A program made the translations under genes and the position numbers. From contig CAVVUB010000001.1 in the NCBI GenBank assembly GCA_963751335.1, forward strand, positions 496,001 through 560,000: 64,000 nt of DNA. Direction: 5' to 3'. Of the stretch, positions 10,350-19,292 are shown piece after piece (the stretch's first letter is position 1; each line of letters opens with the position of its first letter). This stretch comes from Bog-473 sp963751335. GTDB lineage: Bacteria > Actinomycetota > Acidimicrobiia > Acidimicrobiales > RAAP-2. The notes beneath the pieces are model-generated. The model was not told the origin of the DNA. It did not search any database and was given only the letters and a program-made list of their open reading frames with translations.

Positions 10350-10796
10350 ATGATCTCTCAGGTGACGCGCAGCGATGCCTCGGCCCAGCGCCTCCGCGAC
10401 CTCGTCCAGCTGCGCCGGGCGCGCGACCGGATGGACCGAGACTACGTCCAGCCACTCGACGTCGAGGCTCTGGCCCGCGATGCGCACATGTCGGCCGGAC
10501 ATTTCAGCCGTCAGTTTCGGCTCGCCTACGGCGAATCGCCCTACAGCTACCTCATGACCAGGCGTATCGAGCGCGCCATGGCCCTCCTGCGACGTGGTGA
10601 TCTCAGCGTCACCGACGTTTGTTTCGCCGTGGGCTGCTCGTCGCTCGGCACCTTCAGCTCCCGCTTCGCCGACCTGGTCTCCATGTCGCCCAGCACCTAC
10701 CGTCGCCAGCGCGGCCAACGGGAGAGCCGGGATCCCGTCGTGCGTGTCCAAACAAGTGACGAGACCGATCAGGAATCGAGAAGCAACGCTCCCTGA
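10350..10796 (+). CDS. AraC-family transcriptional regulator, DNA-binding domain only
   Basis: 148 residues, almost entirely the double helix-turn-helix AraC domain: DVEALARDAHMSAGHFSRQFR (first HTH), then DVCFAVGCSSLGTFSSRFADL and MSPSTYRRQ (second HTH). No sensor domain is present, which is common for the short actinobacterial members that sit next to a VOC protein gene. AGGAG lies 9 bases before the ATG. The VOC gene 21 bases downstream is its likely target or partner. Confidence 0.88.
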   Translation: MISQVTRSDASAQRLRDLVQLRRARDRMDRDYVQPLDVEALARDAHMSAGHFSRQFRLAYGESPYSYLMTRRIERAMALLRRGDLSVTDVCFAVGCSSLGTFSSRFADLVSMSPSTYRRQRGQRESRDPVVRVQTSDETDQESRSNAP

Positions 10797-10804
10797 GCCC
10801 CACT

Positions 10805-10810
10805 TAGGGT
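10805..10810 (+). promoter_or_regulatory. -10 box (TAGGGT) for leaderless VOC mRNA
   Basis: TAGGGT is 7 bases before ATG 10818. It supports 10818 over the in-frame GTG 10809, which would lie inside the box itself. Confidence 0.4.
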
Positions 10811-10817
10811 GATCGGC

Positions 10818-11228
10818 ATGGACCTCACCATTCACTCGACGTTCCTCCCCCATGACGACCCCGAGACCTCGCTGGCCTTCTACCGCGACGATCTCGGTTT
10901 TGAGGTCCGCCTCGACGTCGGGTCCGGCAAGATGCGCTGGATCACCGTTGGTCCTCCCGGTCAGCCGGGCACGTCCATCGTGCTCCATCCGCCCGCCGTC
11001 GACCCCGGCGTCACCGACGACGAACGACGCACGATCACCGAGATGATGGCGAAGGGGACCTACGCCATCCTTCTCCTGGCCACGGCCGACCTCGACGGCA
11101 CCTTCGCCCAGCTGCAGGCCGGCGACATCGAAGTGGTCCAGGAGCCGACCGACCAACCGTATGGAATCCGTGACTGCGCGCTGCGTGATCCCGCAGGCAA
11201 CCTGATTCGCATCCAAGAAGTCCGCTGA
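10818..11228 (+). CDS. VOC (glyoxalase/bleomycin-resistance) superfamily protein
   Basis: 136 residues containing two beta-alpha-beta-beta-beta modules: HDDPETSLAFYRDDLGFEVR opens the first, and LQAGDIEVVQEPTDQPYGIRDCALRDPAGNLIRIQE closes the second with the usual Asp-Pro-Asp/Gly-Asn turn. The superfamily covers glyoxalases, dioxygenases and antibiotic-binding proteins, and this sequence does not tell which. Its position directly after an AraC-type regulator is a common actinobacterial pairing, and the regulator probably controls it. Confidence 0.85.
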   Translation: MDLTIHSTFLPHDDPETSLAFYRDDLGFEVRLDVGSGKMRWITVGPPGQPGTSIVLHPPAVDPGVTDDERRTITEMMAKGTYAILLLATADLDGTFAQLQAGDIEVVQEPTDQPYGIRDCALRDPAGNLIRIQEVR

Positions 11229-11262
11229 CCCGCTACCTCTGCCTCGGCCGTCGCGGACTCGT

Positions 11263-12051
11263 TCAGCCCCGCCTCGGTGACCAGTCCCAACGCCGGATGG
11301 CGACGAAGGTCCCGACCACGCCCCAGATCGCAATCACGAGCAGGTCGTTCCAGATCGAGGTACCCGGAATCGCATTGAAGGTGTCCACCGACGCGGTGAT
11401 CAAATGGCGAATCGGGAAGAAGTTGGTGAAGGTGGCCAGGCCCGAACCGGGCTTCACCGGGAAGTACAGCCCCGACAATGCGATGAGGATGAAGAAGACC
11501 AAGCTCACGATAGGGCCGGCCGCGTCGGCATTCGGCACCAGTGTGCTGATGCCCACACCCAACGCAGTGAAGCTCAGCATTCCGACCACGAGCACCAGCA
11601 CGAACCCCAAGATGTCATGTGGCCCGCTGACTCCATAGCCAACCCATCCAACGAGGAGGACGAGGACGATCTGAATCGTCGCCACGATCATGGAGCTGAC
11701 GAAGATGGCGGCCAGCAGCATCCAGGTCGGCAGCGGGCTCAGGCGCAGTCGTTTGAGCAGGCCCACCTCACGCCGGTTGACCAGCGTGATGGCGAGGATG
11801 TTGAAGCAGGCGGCCATGACGCCGTAGGTGGCGAATGCCGGCAGGTAGTACTGGCCCAGGTTGATGTGCGCGAGGAAACTGACCGTCGAGTGACCCGACG
11901 TGGAGAGGAAGATGACGACGAAGACCACCGAGAATCCGATGGTCAGGGCGGCTCCGATCGGATTCAGCCAGAAGGACAGTTGCTCGAAACGCACCTGGCG
12001 CGCCACCAGCGGCAGATCGCTGACCCCTCGGAACGACCCCTTGATCGGCAC
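11263..12051 (-). CDS. ABC-2 type transporter permease
   Basis: 262 residues with six predicted membrane segments: a cytoplasmic N-terminus, then LNPIGAALTIGFSVVFVVIFL, further helices, and the late ABC-2 hallmark GPIVSLVFFILIALSGLYFPV. It forms the membrane part of the exporter powered by the ATPase encoded just upstream. Start is taken at GTG 12051; the ATPase frame overlaps this start by ~88 bases. Cargo could be a drug, lipid or glycoconjugate; nothing in the sequence decides. Confidence 0.85.
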   Translation of the reverse strand: MPIKGSFRGVSDLPLVARQVRFEQLSFWLNPIGAALTIGFSVVFVVIFLSTSGHSTVSFLAHINLGQYYLPAFATYGVMAACFNILAITLVNRREVGLLKRLRLSPLPTWMLLAAIFVSSMIVATIQIVLVLLVGWVGYGVSGPHDILGFVLVLVVGMLSFTALGVGISTLVPNADAAGPIVSLVFFILIALSGLYFPVKPGSGLATFTNFFPIRHLITASVDTFNAIPGTSIWNDLLVIAIWGVVGTFVAIRRWDWSPRRG

Positions 12052-13112
12052 GTCCGACGTGCCATTCGCACCCGAGCGTCGGGCTTGCCGGAGCAGGCGA
12101 CGGCCGAGTCGCGCTCATTGGACAGCTCCACCAACGGCTCCACGGCGCCAACGGCTCCGGCGCCCGGGTCGGGAACCTCGGTGCTCGAGCTCTGCGTCAA
12201 CCCGAGATAGACGTCCTCGAGCGAGACCCGCAACACGGACAGGCCCGCCAACGCATGGCCTCCCTCGAGAGCCCATCCGGTCAGGTCATGGAGCACCTGT
12301 AACTCGTCCTCGGTATGCACCTCGACGTGGTTGTCGTCGACCAGCTCGGCCGACGACGCGCTCGGCCCGAGTGGCAGGTCTCTCAGCGCCAGGCCCTCGG
12401 GCAACGTGAAACGGATGGTCACCGCTCCGAGATCGCGGCCGCCGATCGACGAGGGTGTGCCCGCCGCGACGACCTCTTGACCGAAAAGGACAGCCACCCG
12501 ATCGGCCAGGGCCTCGACCTCGTCCATGTAGTGCGTGGTCAGCAAGACCGTCGTCCCCGCCGCGGCCAGCCGCCGAATGAGTTCCCAGGTGTCGCGACGC
12601 CCGGACGGGTCGAGCCCGGTGGTCGGCTCGTCGAGGAAAAGAAGGTCCGGGTTGCCGATGATCCCGAGGCCAACGTCGAGCCGGCGCTGCTGGCCTCCCG
12701 AGAGCCGTTTTATGCGATCGTCCGCCTTCTCCCCGAGCCCAATGAGCTCAATGACCTCGTCCACCGGTCGGGGATGCGGGTAATAGCCGGCGTTGCGGGT
12801 CAGTACCTGGCGCACGCTGTAGTACGGCTCGATCGCCAACTCCTGCAGCACGACGCCGATGCGAGTGCGCAGCCAGCGCTGGGTGCTCTGGTCTGCCGGA
12901 TCGACCCCGAGCGTCTCCACGCGCCCGCTGGTGCGGTTGCGGAAACCTTCGAGGATCTCGACGGTGGTCGTCTTGCCGGCACCGTTGGGTCCCAGCAACG
13001 CGAAGACCTCGCCGGGCTGCACCTCGAAGGACACGTCGCGCACCGCGATGTTGTCGCCGTAGGACTTCGCAAGATGTTCGACGGCTACCGCCGGCACGTC
13101 CCCAACCCACAC
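11964..13112 (-). CDS. ABC transporter ATP-binding protein (DrrA-like)
   Basis: Walker A GPNGAGKTTT at residues 41-50, signature LSGGQQRR near 139, Walker B LLFLDEPTTGLDPSG near 160, H-loop TTHYMDE. A DrrA-type C-terminal extension follows (ALAGLSVLRVSLEDVYLGLT). The last ~45 residues (Arg/Cys-rich) run over the permease gene in another frame and resemble nothing, so a small indel near 12100 may have displaced the true stop. At the 5' end a TAACGT box (13125-13130) lies 7 bases before ATG 13117, which is out of frame by one base; the true start may be there. Operon with the permease. Confidence 0.88.
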   Translation of the reverse strand: MWVGDVPAVAVEHLAKSYGDNIAVRDVSFEVQPGEVFALLGPNGAGKTTTVEILEGFRNRTSGRVETLGVDPADQSTQRWLRTRIGVVLQELAIEPYYSVRQVLTRNAGYYPHPRPVDEVIELIGLGEKADDRIKRLSGGQQRRLDVGLGIIGNPDLLFLDEPTTGLDPSGRRDTWELIRRLAAAGTTVLLTTHYMDEVEALADRVAVLFGQEVVAAGTPSSIGGRDLGAVTIRFTLPEGLALRDLPLGPSASSAELVDDNHVEVHTEDELQVLHDLTGWALEGGHALAGLSVLRVSLEDVYLGLTQSSSTEVPDPGAGAVGAVEPLVELSNERDSAVACSGKPDARVRMARRTCRSRGRSEGSAICRWWRARCVSSNCPSG

Positions 13113-13181
13113 ATCATCCGCCCGACGTTACCTTCACGACCGAGTCAGCGATGTCGCTCGCACCGTGTCGGTATCCGCAAG

Positions 13182-13652
13182 TCAGGATGCGGCGGCGGCG
13201 TTCACCTTCGTTGCAGAGGGACGGCCTGCGTCCGGCGTTGCCTCCAGAATCTTGTCCAGCAGATCCCGCAGCTCTCGTAGCTCGGCCTGTGACAATGTCT
13301 TGAAGGCGGCCGGAGGTACAGAGAGGATCGCGTCGATCTCTTGGCCGAGCCTGCGGCCTTCGTCGGTCAGCACGATGATCTTGACCCGACGGTCATACGG
13401 TGCAGGCTCCCGGCGAGCGAATCCCCGTTGATCCAAATCGTCGACCAGAGCCGTGACGTAGGACGGGTCCACGCCAATGGCGCGGGCCACGTCGCCCATG
13501 GAGACGCCGTCCTCCTTGGAAAGGCGCATCAACATCTTGATCACGCCAGGCGACAACTTCATCCGGGCGTTGAGGGCGGCCATGCGCTCGACGTGCTCAC
13601 CCTCGGAGGTGATCCGGCGTATGCGCTCGAACACGTCCTCGGCCATTCCCAT
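13182..13652 (-). CDS. MarR-family transcriptional regulator
   Basis: 156 residues. Winged helix core: LMRLSKEDGVSMGDVARAIGVDPSYVTALVDDLDQRGFARREPAPYDRRVKIIVLTDEGRRL, with the wing Asp-Arg-Arg typical of MarR. Start is MGMAEDVFE at 13652, or the second Met at 13646. Divergent from the DHA2 exporter with 68 bases between them, the classic arrangement of a MarR repressor and the efflux pump it controls. A pair of direct repeats around the exporter promoter is the probable operator. Confidence 0.88.
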   Translation of the reverse strand: MGMAEDVFERIRRITSEGEHVERMAALNARMKLSPGVIKMLMRLSKEDGVSMGDVARAIGVDPSYVTALVDDLDQRGFARREPAPYDRRVKIIVLTDEGRRLGQEIDAILSVPPAAFKTLSQAELRELRDLLDKILEATPDAGRPSATKVNAAAAS

Positions 13653-13672
13653 CGGGCAGATTGTCCCATCCG

Positions 13673-13709
13673 CTGAACTCTTTGACAATACCTGAACTTT
13701 GAGTAATAT
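13673..13709 (+). promoter_or_regulatory. Exporter promoter with repeated element (putative MarR operator)
   Basis: TTGACA at 13682-13687, a 16-base spacer and TAATAT at 13704-13709 form a near-consensus sigma-70 promoter 11 bases before the exporter ATG. CTGAACTCTTTGA (13673-13685) and CTGAACTTTGAG (13692-13703) are direct copies 19 bases apart, two helical turns, covering the -35 and spacer. A repressor bound here would block the polymerase. Confidence 0.6.
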
Positions 13710-13720
13710 GAAGTATTCCC

Positions 13721-15267
13721 ATGGCAGTCGACCGATACCAAGTCCTTCACGCTCGGCCCCGAGCTCCAGCGCACCTCGACCGTCGTGGTGCTGGGGTCGA
13801 TCATGTCCATCCTCGACACGACCATCGTCGCCGTCGCCCTGGCCACCTTGGGTCGCGACTTCCGCGTCTCGGTCACCACGATCCAATGGGTGGCCACGGG
13901 CTACCTGTTGGCCCTGGCCCTCGTCACGCCGGTCAGCGGGTGGGCCGTGGATCGTTTCGGGGCCAAGCGGATCTGGATGACCTCGATCACGCTGTTCGTG
14001 ATCGGCTCGAGCCTCTGCGGGTTGGCCTGGTCGGCCAACTCGCTCATCTTGTTCCGCGTGCTTCAGGGCATCGGCGGCGGCATGCTGCTGCCGGTCGGGC
14101 AATCGATCCTGGCCCGGGCGGCCGGACCGCAACGCATGGGCCGGGTCATGAGCATCATCGGGGTGCCCATGGTCATGGGACCGGTCCTCGGGCCGGTGCT
14201 CGGCGGCCTCATCGTGTCCAACTACAGCTGGCGCTGGATCTTCTACATCAATGTGCCGATCGGCATCATCTCGCTCATCCTCTCGAACAGGTGGCTGCCC
14301 AAGTTCGACACCGAAGAGCGGTTCTCGACCCCGTTCGACACGCTCGGCTTCTGTCTGCTTTCCCCCGGACTGGCCCTTCTCCTGTATTCGCTGTCCGAGG
14401 TGGGCACGACGGGGAGCTACACCAGCACGTCGGTCCTGCTCAGCTTCATCCTGGGTCTCGCCCTGACGCTGGGCTTCGTCCTCCACGCGCTCCGGGCCAA
14501 ATTCCCGCTCCTCGATCTCCATCCGTTCCGAAACCGGAACTTCGCCATCGCCAACATCTGCATCTTCGTCATCGGCGCCACCCTGTTTGGCTCCATGTTC
14601 CTCTTGCCGATCTACTACCAGGTGGCCCGAGGGCAGGAGGCCTGGCAGGCGGGCCTGCTCATGGCCCCCCAAGGTCTCGGCGCCGCCTGCATCATGCGCT
14701 GGGCCGGGGGCATCACCGATCGGTACGGGCCGCGCCGTGTCGTACCTTTCGGCATCCTGCTGATGGCAGCGGCGACGATCCCCTTCGCTTTCGTCACCAC
14801 GTCGACGAGCGAGGTGCTGCTCGCCGTCACCCTCTTCGTACGGGGCCTGGGTCTGGGCCTGTCGATGATGCCCGTGAGTGCCGCCGCCTACTACGACCTC
14901 AACCACGCCGAGATCCCCAAGGCCTCGACGGTCATGAACATCATGCGGCTCATGGGTGGCTCGGTGGCCACTGCGCTCTTCGCGGTGGTGCTCGAACGAC
15001 AGATCATCGAGAACCTGGGCCCGCTGGCGGCGAAGGCCGGGGGCAGCGCGGGCATCATCTCGACGACGCACAAAACTGCCGCCCCAAATAGCCGACCCGG
15101 TTGCCGCGGCCTTCGCCCACACCTTTTGGTGGTCGGTTGGCGCCATCCTGATTGCCTTCGTCCCCACGCTCTTCCTGCCCAACCGTCCCGCCGTCCCGGC
15201 GCCCGAGGCCTCGTCCGGCGCAGAGGGCCAGGGTGGGTCCCGGGTGGCGGGGGCCATGCTCGACTGA
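13721..15267 (+). CDS. DHA2-type MFS efflux transporter (two frameshifts)
   Basis: About 515 residues after correction, 14-TM multidrug antiporter. Motif C-like SIMSILDTTIVAVALATLGRDF, motif A region GWAVDRFGAKRIW, and GPVLGPVLGGLIV are clear. The ATG at 13721 gives MAVD; removing one C at ~13733 joins it to DTKSFTLGPELQRTSTVVVLG. A second one-base shift near 15080 joins ISTTHKT to PPQIADPVAAAFAHTFWWSVG and the final membrane helix and tail. Probably exports toxic hydrophobic compounds under control of the divergent MarR protein. Confidence 0.85.
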
Positions 15268-15358
15268 CGGAAAGCCGCTCGTCACGCCCGCGCCCCGAAT
15301 TCGTCGTGACCCCGGCTCTCTTCCTGACGTCGAGAGGGTCGGCGAGGACACGCCCACA

Positions 15359-16118
15359 CTGAGGACCTGGCTAACCACAACCCTGGCCGCCGCGGGCTTC
15401 GTCGCCGCCGAAGAAGAGGCCGAGGAGTTGTTACGGGCCTCGGGGAGCGACGCGCTGGCGCTGGCGGCCCTGGTGCCTCGGCGCCTCGCCGGCGAGCCGT
15501 TGGCCTGGTTGGTCGGCCAGGCCCCTTTTGCCGGGCTCGAGGTGCCGGTCAGGCCCGGCGTCTACGTGCCGCGATGGCAGAGCACCGAATTGGCGTTGCG
15601 GGCGGTCGGCCGCCTTCCCGAATCCGGTGCGGCGGCCGACGTATGCACCGGTTCGGGAGCAATCGCCCTCGCCCTGCGCCGAGGAAGACCGCTGGCGCGC
15701 ACCGTCGCGACCGACATCGACCCCAAGGCGGTGGAGAATGCCCGGACCAACGGCATCGAGGTCTACGAGGGTGACCTCTTGTCGCCGCTCCCCAGCGACC
15801 TTGAAGGGTCAACTCGACGTCGTCGTCGCCGTGGTGCCCTACGTCCCGACCGCCGCGCTGGCCCTACTCCCCCACGACACGCTGACGTTCGAAGACGTCG
15901 CTCACTACGATGGCGGTCCCGATGGAACCGCGCTGCTCGAGCGCCTCGCCACGGATGCCCCGGCCTACCTCCGCCGCGGGGGACGACTCATCATGGAACT
16001 CGGAGGCGACCAGGCCGAACGGCTGGCGCCGCTGCTGGACCGATTGGGCTATGGCTCGCTCGACAGCTGGACCGACGAGGAAGGCGACATCCGGGGCATC
16101 GAGGCCGTCTTCGATTGA
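15359..16118 (+). CDS. PrmC/HemK-related SAM-dependent methyltransferase (one frameshift)
   Basis: Helical N-terminal substrate domain (LTTTLAAAGFVAAEEEAEELL), PRWQSTELAL, SAM motif I DVCTGSGAIALAL, motif II TDIDPKAVENAR. A one-base shift near 15800 leads to QLDVVVAVVPYVPTAALALLPHD and RRGGRLIMELGGDQ. It resembles the actinobacterial branch of putative protein glutamine-N5 methyltransferases of unknown substrate rather than true PrmC. The catalytic NPPY (NAPY in that branch) reads VVPY, so the Asn that normally contacts the glutamine amide is absent. Start is uncertain: no ATG/GTG lies in the likely region and CTG 15359 is only a guess; the frame stays open upstream to 15152. Confidence 0.65.
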
Positions 16119-16137
16119 GTGACGCCAGTACAGGGGC

Positions 16138-16260
16138 GGGCCAGGCTGGGCCGGACGGGACGGGACGGGGCGGGACGGGCCGGGGCGGGCGTTGCTGGGC
16201 CGGGCGGGGTGGGACGGGACGGGACGGGACGGGACGGGCAGAATGGACTGGGCGGGGCGT
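16138..16260. repeat. G-rich microsatellite, mainly GGGAC units
   Basis: Runs of GGGAC/GGGCC/GGGGC pentamers including a perfect run of five GGGAC units near 16210-16240, between the convergent methyltransferase and YdcF-like genes. No coding signal on either strand. Confidence 0.85.
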
Positions 16261-16292
16261 CGCTGAAAGGTGGCGGTTGCGTCGCTTCGGGT

Positions 16293-16895
16293 TCAGCAGG
16301 TGGTTTGCAACACCAGGGCCTTGAACATCGCCCCCCACTCGTACGCGATGCTGTGCATCCAGTCCCCCACACTTTGGGGCTCCACCCCCACCTCGAGCAC
16401 CTGCCCGGAGTAACAACGTCCGATGCGGAGCCGGGCCCGGCTCGCCTGTGGGATCGGCATCACGACGATGACCCGCTTCCAGTGGTGCGTCGACGCGAGT
16501 TGCCGAATTGAACGCGCCTCGCCCTGGGTGGTCTGTGGCTCGGCGGTGAAACACACGACGTTCGCCGTCGCGTCCACCCGTTTCACCTGGGGTCCGACGC
16601 AAGGAGACCCGGGGGGCAGGGAAAACGCCACCGTGGGTGCGTACCCCTGCTGGACCAGCCGTACCGCTTCTCGGGGCACCCCGTTGTTGGGCCCGCCGAG
16701 CGCCACGATGGCGTCGGCTCGCTCCGGAGCATTGAGGTCGGGCTTGACGAAGAGAACGACCGTCGAGACCACGAAGCCGATGACGAGTACCGCCACCACG
16801 ACTGCAATGATTCGAGACCGTTTCGCGCGCGCAGCACTCTCATAGAACGGAGCGACATTGTGGCAGGACGACGTCGCCTCCTGGCATCGGCCCAC
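16293..16895 (-). CDS. YdcF/ElyC-like (DUF218) membrane-anchored protein
   Basis: 201 residues. One N-terminal membrane helix (IIAVVVAVLVIGFVVSTVVLF), then the DUF218 fold: RADAIVALGGPNNGVPREAVRLVQQGYAPTVAFS, GEARSIRQLASTHHWKRVIVVMPIPQASRARL. Some DUF218 proteins act in envelope or periplasmic metabolism (E. coli ElyC, SanA); the chemistry is unsettled. Probably the soluble domain is outside the membrane. Starts at GTG 16895. Two pairs of cysteines in the outer domain could form disulfides. The next gene (acyl-CoA dehydrogenase) is on the same strand but 16 bases upstream, so cotranscription is possible. Confidence 0.72.
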   Translation of the reverse strand: MGRCQEATSSCHNVAPFYESAARAKRSRIIAVVVAVLVIGFVVSTVVLFVKPDLNAPERADAIVALGGPNNGVPREAVRLVQQGYAPTVAFSLPPGSPCVGPQVKRVDATANVVCFTAEPQTTQGEARSIRQLASTHHWKRVIVVMPIPQASRARLRIGRCYSGQVLEVGVEPQSVGDWMHSIAYEWGAMFKALVLQTTC

Positions 16896-16910
16896 GCTGT
16901 CGTTAGACCA

Positions 16911-19074
16911 TCAGGTGGTCAACGGATCACGTGGCAACCCGAGAATGCGTTCGGCGATCTGATTGCGCGTGATCTCGGAAGTCCCGCCGGCGATCGACAT
17001 GGCTCGCGTCGCCAGCTCGGAGTATCCGGCGACAGCGTCGTCACCCTCGAGGAACGCGAGTGACGGGCCGACCAGCTCGGCCTGCAGGCGGGTCCGATCA
17101 TGCCCGTGCTCGGCCAACACCAGTTTGGTCACGTTGCCCTCCGGCCCCGGTCCCGCTCCGACGACGGCGCGCTGGGCTCGCCGGAGGTTCAACACCTTGA
17201 GGACGTGCTCCTTCGTGAGGATGCCACCCACCCGGGCGGAAGCACCCGGGACGTGGTCGGCACCCCGCCTCGAACAGGGCCAGCAGATCCATGTTGCGGA
17301 AGATGCCCCCGACACCGCCTCCGATCGAGACGCGCTCGTTCCCGAGCGTCGACCGGGCCACAGTCCATCCGTCGTTCACGGCGCCAACCACGTCGTCGTC
17401 GGGCACGAACACGTCGTTGAAGAACACCTCGTTGAAGTCCGCGTCGCCCGTGACCTGACGCAGTGGCCGCACCTCGACACCGGGCGCGTGCATGTCGATC
17501 ACCATCGTCGTGATGCCGGCGTGCTTGGGAACATCCGGATCTGTGCGCACCGTGGCCAGACCCAGATGGCAATACTGCGCACCGCTGGTCCACACCTTCT
17601 GCCCGCTGACCCGCCACCCGCCATCGACCCTGGTCCCACGAGTCTTGACCGCCGCCGCATCGGAGCCCGCATCGGGCTCGCTGAAGAGCTGGCACCAGAC
17701 GAATTCGCCCATCAGCGTCTTGCGAACCCAGCGCTCGACCTGGTCCTCGGTGGCGTACTGGTTCACCGTCATGATGTTCCAGCCCGTGATGCCGAGCGGC
17801 GGCACCCTCACCCCGGCAGCGCGCAGCTCCTCGTCGATAACGATCTGCTCGATCGCTCCCGCCTCGCGGCCCCAGGGCCTGGGCCAGTGCGGCACCATCA
17901 GCCCGCTGTCGATGAGTTCCTTCCGCTGCTCGAGGCCGGAGAGCAGGGCGAGACGGGCTGCCTCGTCCCGCACCTCGGCCCTGATCGCCCCTGCCTCGGG
18001 CGGCAGGTCCAGCGACACCTCCCGGGTCGTCCCCCTGGACGACTGGGCGGTCACGTCGGATGCGTCGTCGGGTGAGCCCAACAGGGCGTCGAGGACCAGA
18101 GCCCGCCGGAGGAAGAGGTGCGCGTCGTGCTCCCAGGTGAACCCGATGCCTCCGTGAACCTGAATGTTCAGCTGTGCGTTGTGTACGGCCGGACCGAACG
18201 CCAGATGGGCCGCCATGGCCGAGACCAGGTCGAACTCGTCGAGCGAGTCACCGGCCGCACGAGCCGCGTCCCACACGGCGGCGGTAGCCAGCTCGGCGGC
18301 CACGAGCATGTCGGCACAATGGTGCTTCACCGCTTGGAAGGTGCCGATGGTGCGGCCGAACTGCACGCGTTCTTTCGCATAAGCGACGGCCGACTCGGTG
18401 CACGCCGTCAGGACGCCCACCGCCTCCGCGGCGCCCAGAGTGCGGATCAGCGCGCGAGCCCAGCGGGCGGCACCGGCCATCACGTCGGAGTCGTCCACGC
18501 TCACCGAGGACACGGTCACTGCGGCCGACCGGCGCGATGGATCGAGGTCCCTGCTCGTCGCCACCAGCACGCCCGCAGATCCTGAGCGCACCAGCACCAC
18601 GTCGTCACCCACTCCGAGGAGCAGGAGGTCGGCCGAAGCACCTCCGAGGACCACGCCCGCCTCCCCGTCGAGCAGGCCGTCGGACAGGCTCAACGATCCG
18701 CCCAGTCCGACCGCGCCGGTGATCGAACCATCCGCCAGTCCGGGAAGCAGCGCCGCCTGCAGCTGGGAAGCTCCGCACCGGGCCACCAGCGCGGAGGCCA
18801 GCACCGTGGGCAGGAAGGGTCCGGGCGCCACCTGGCGGCCGATCTCCTCGAGCACGACCATCAGCTCGCTGAGGCCGGCGCCCGCTCCTCCGTGCTCCTC
18901 GGGGAGGTGGATGCCCAGCCAACCGAGGTCAGCCATCTCCTTCCAAAAGGTCGGCCGGGGCTCGTCGTCCGCCTCGAGCAGGGCCCGGTTGGCCGCCAGC
19001 GCGCCGTGGGCCACCAGGACGCCCCGCACGGTGGAGCCCAGCTCCCGGTGCTCGTCGGTGATGGCGATCGGCAT
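16911..19074 (-). CDS. Double-domain acyl-CoA dehydrogenase (FadE-like fusion), one frameshift
   Basis: About 720 residues, two acyl-CoA dehydrogenase domains in tandem, the architecture of mycobacterial FadE6/FadE34. Domain 1 (residues ~1-330): WLGIHLPEEHGGAGAGLSELMVVLEE, FQAVKHHCADM, QVHGGIGFTWEHDAHLFLRRA. Domain 2: CQLFSEPDAGSDAAAVKTRGTRVDGGWRVSGQKVWTSGAQ, and SIAGGTSEITRNQIAERILGLPRDP at the C-terminus. A shift near 17265 separates the last ~110 residues. FAD-dependent alpha,beta-desaturation of acyl-CoA; FadE34 acts on a steroid side chain, but the substrate here is unknown. AAGGGGG precedes ATG 19074. Confidence 0.85.
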
Positions 19075-19292
19075 GCGATGTGAAGCCCCCTTGGCCCTGT
19101 CCCGGCCCTGGCTTGGCCCTGACAGGCGACAGGACCACCGGCAGACTCGCCACCGGACGCGGCGACACTAGTGAACGCCCCGGAATCGCCCCAACCCGGC
19201 GCGGTACACTCAAACTGTGCTGTAGAGCTCGACGTGTCCGGTGTCGCACAACCGCAGTCCCGTCAACCCGTTCCCGTGTCCAGGAGCTCTCC

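Noticed and set aside
9333..11333. A long minus-strand frame across AraC, VOC and ligase genes
   Set aside because: Low-complexity Arg/Gly/His translation with no family motif; opposite-strand shadow of well-supported genes.
13182..15257. A 691-residue minus-strand frame including the MarR gene
   Set aside because: Only the last 156 residues are protein-like. The rest is the Asp/Arg/Glu-rich shadow of the DHA2 exporter.
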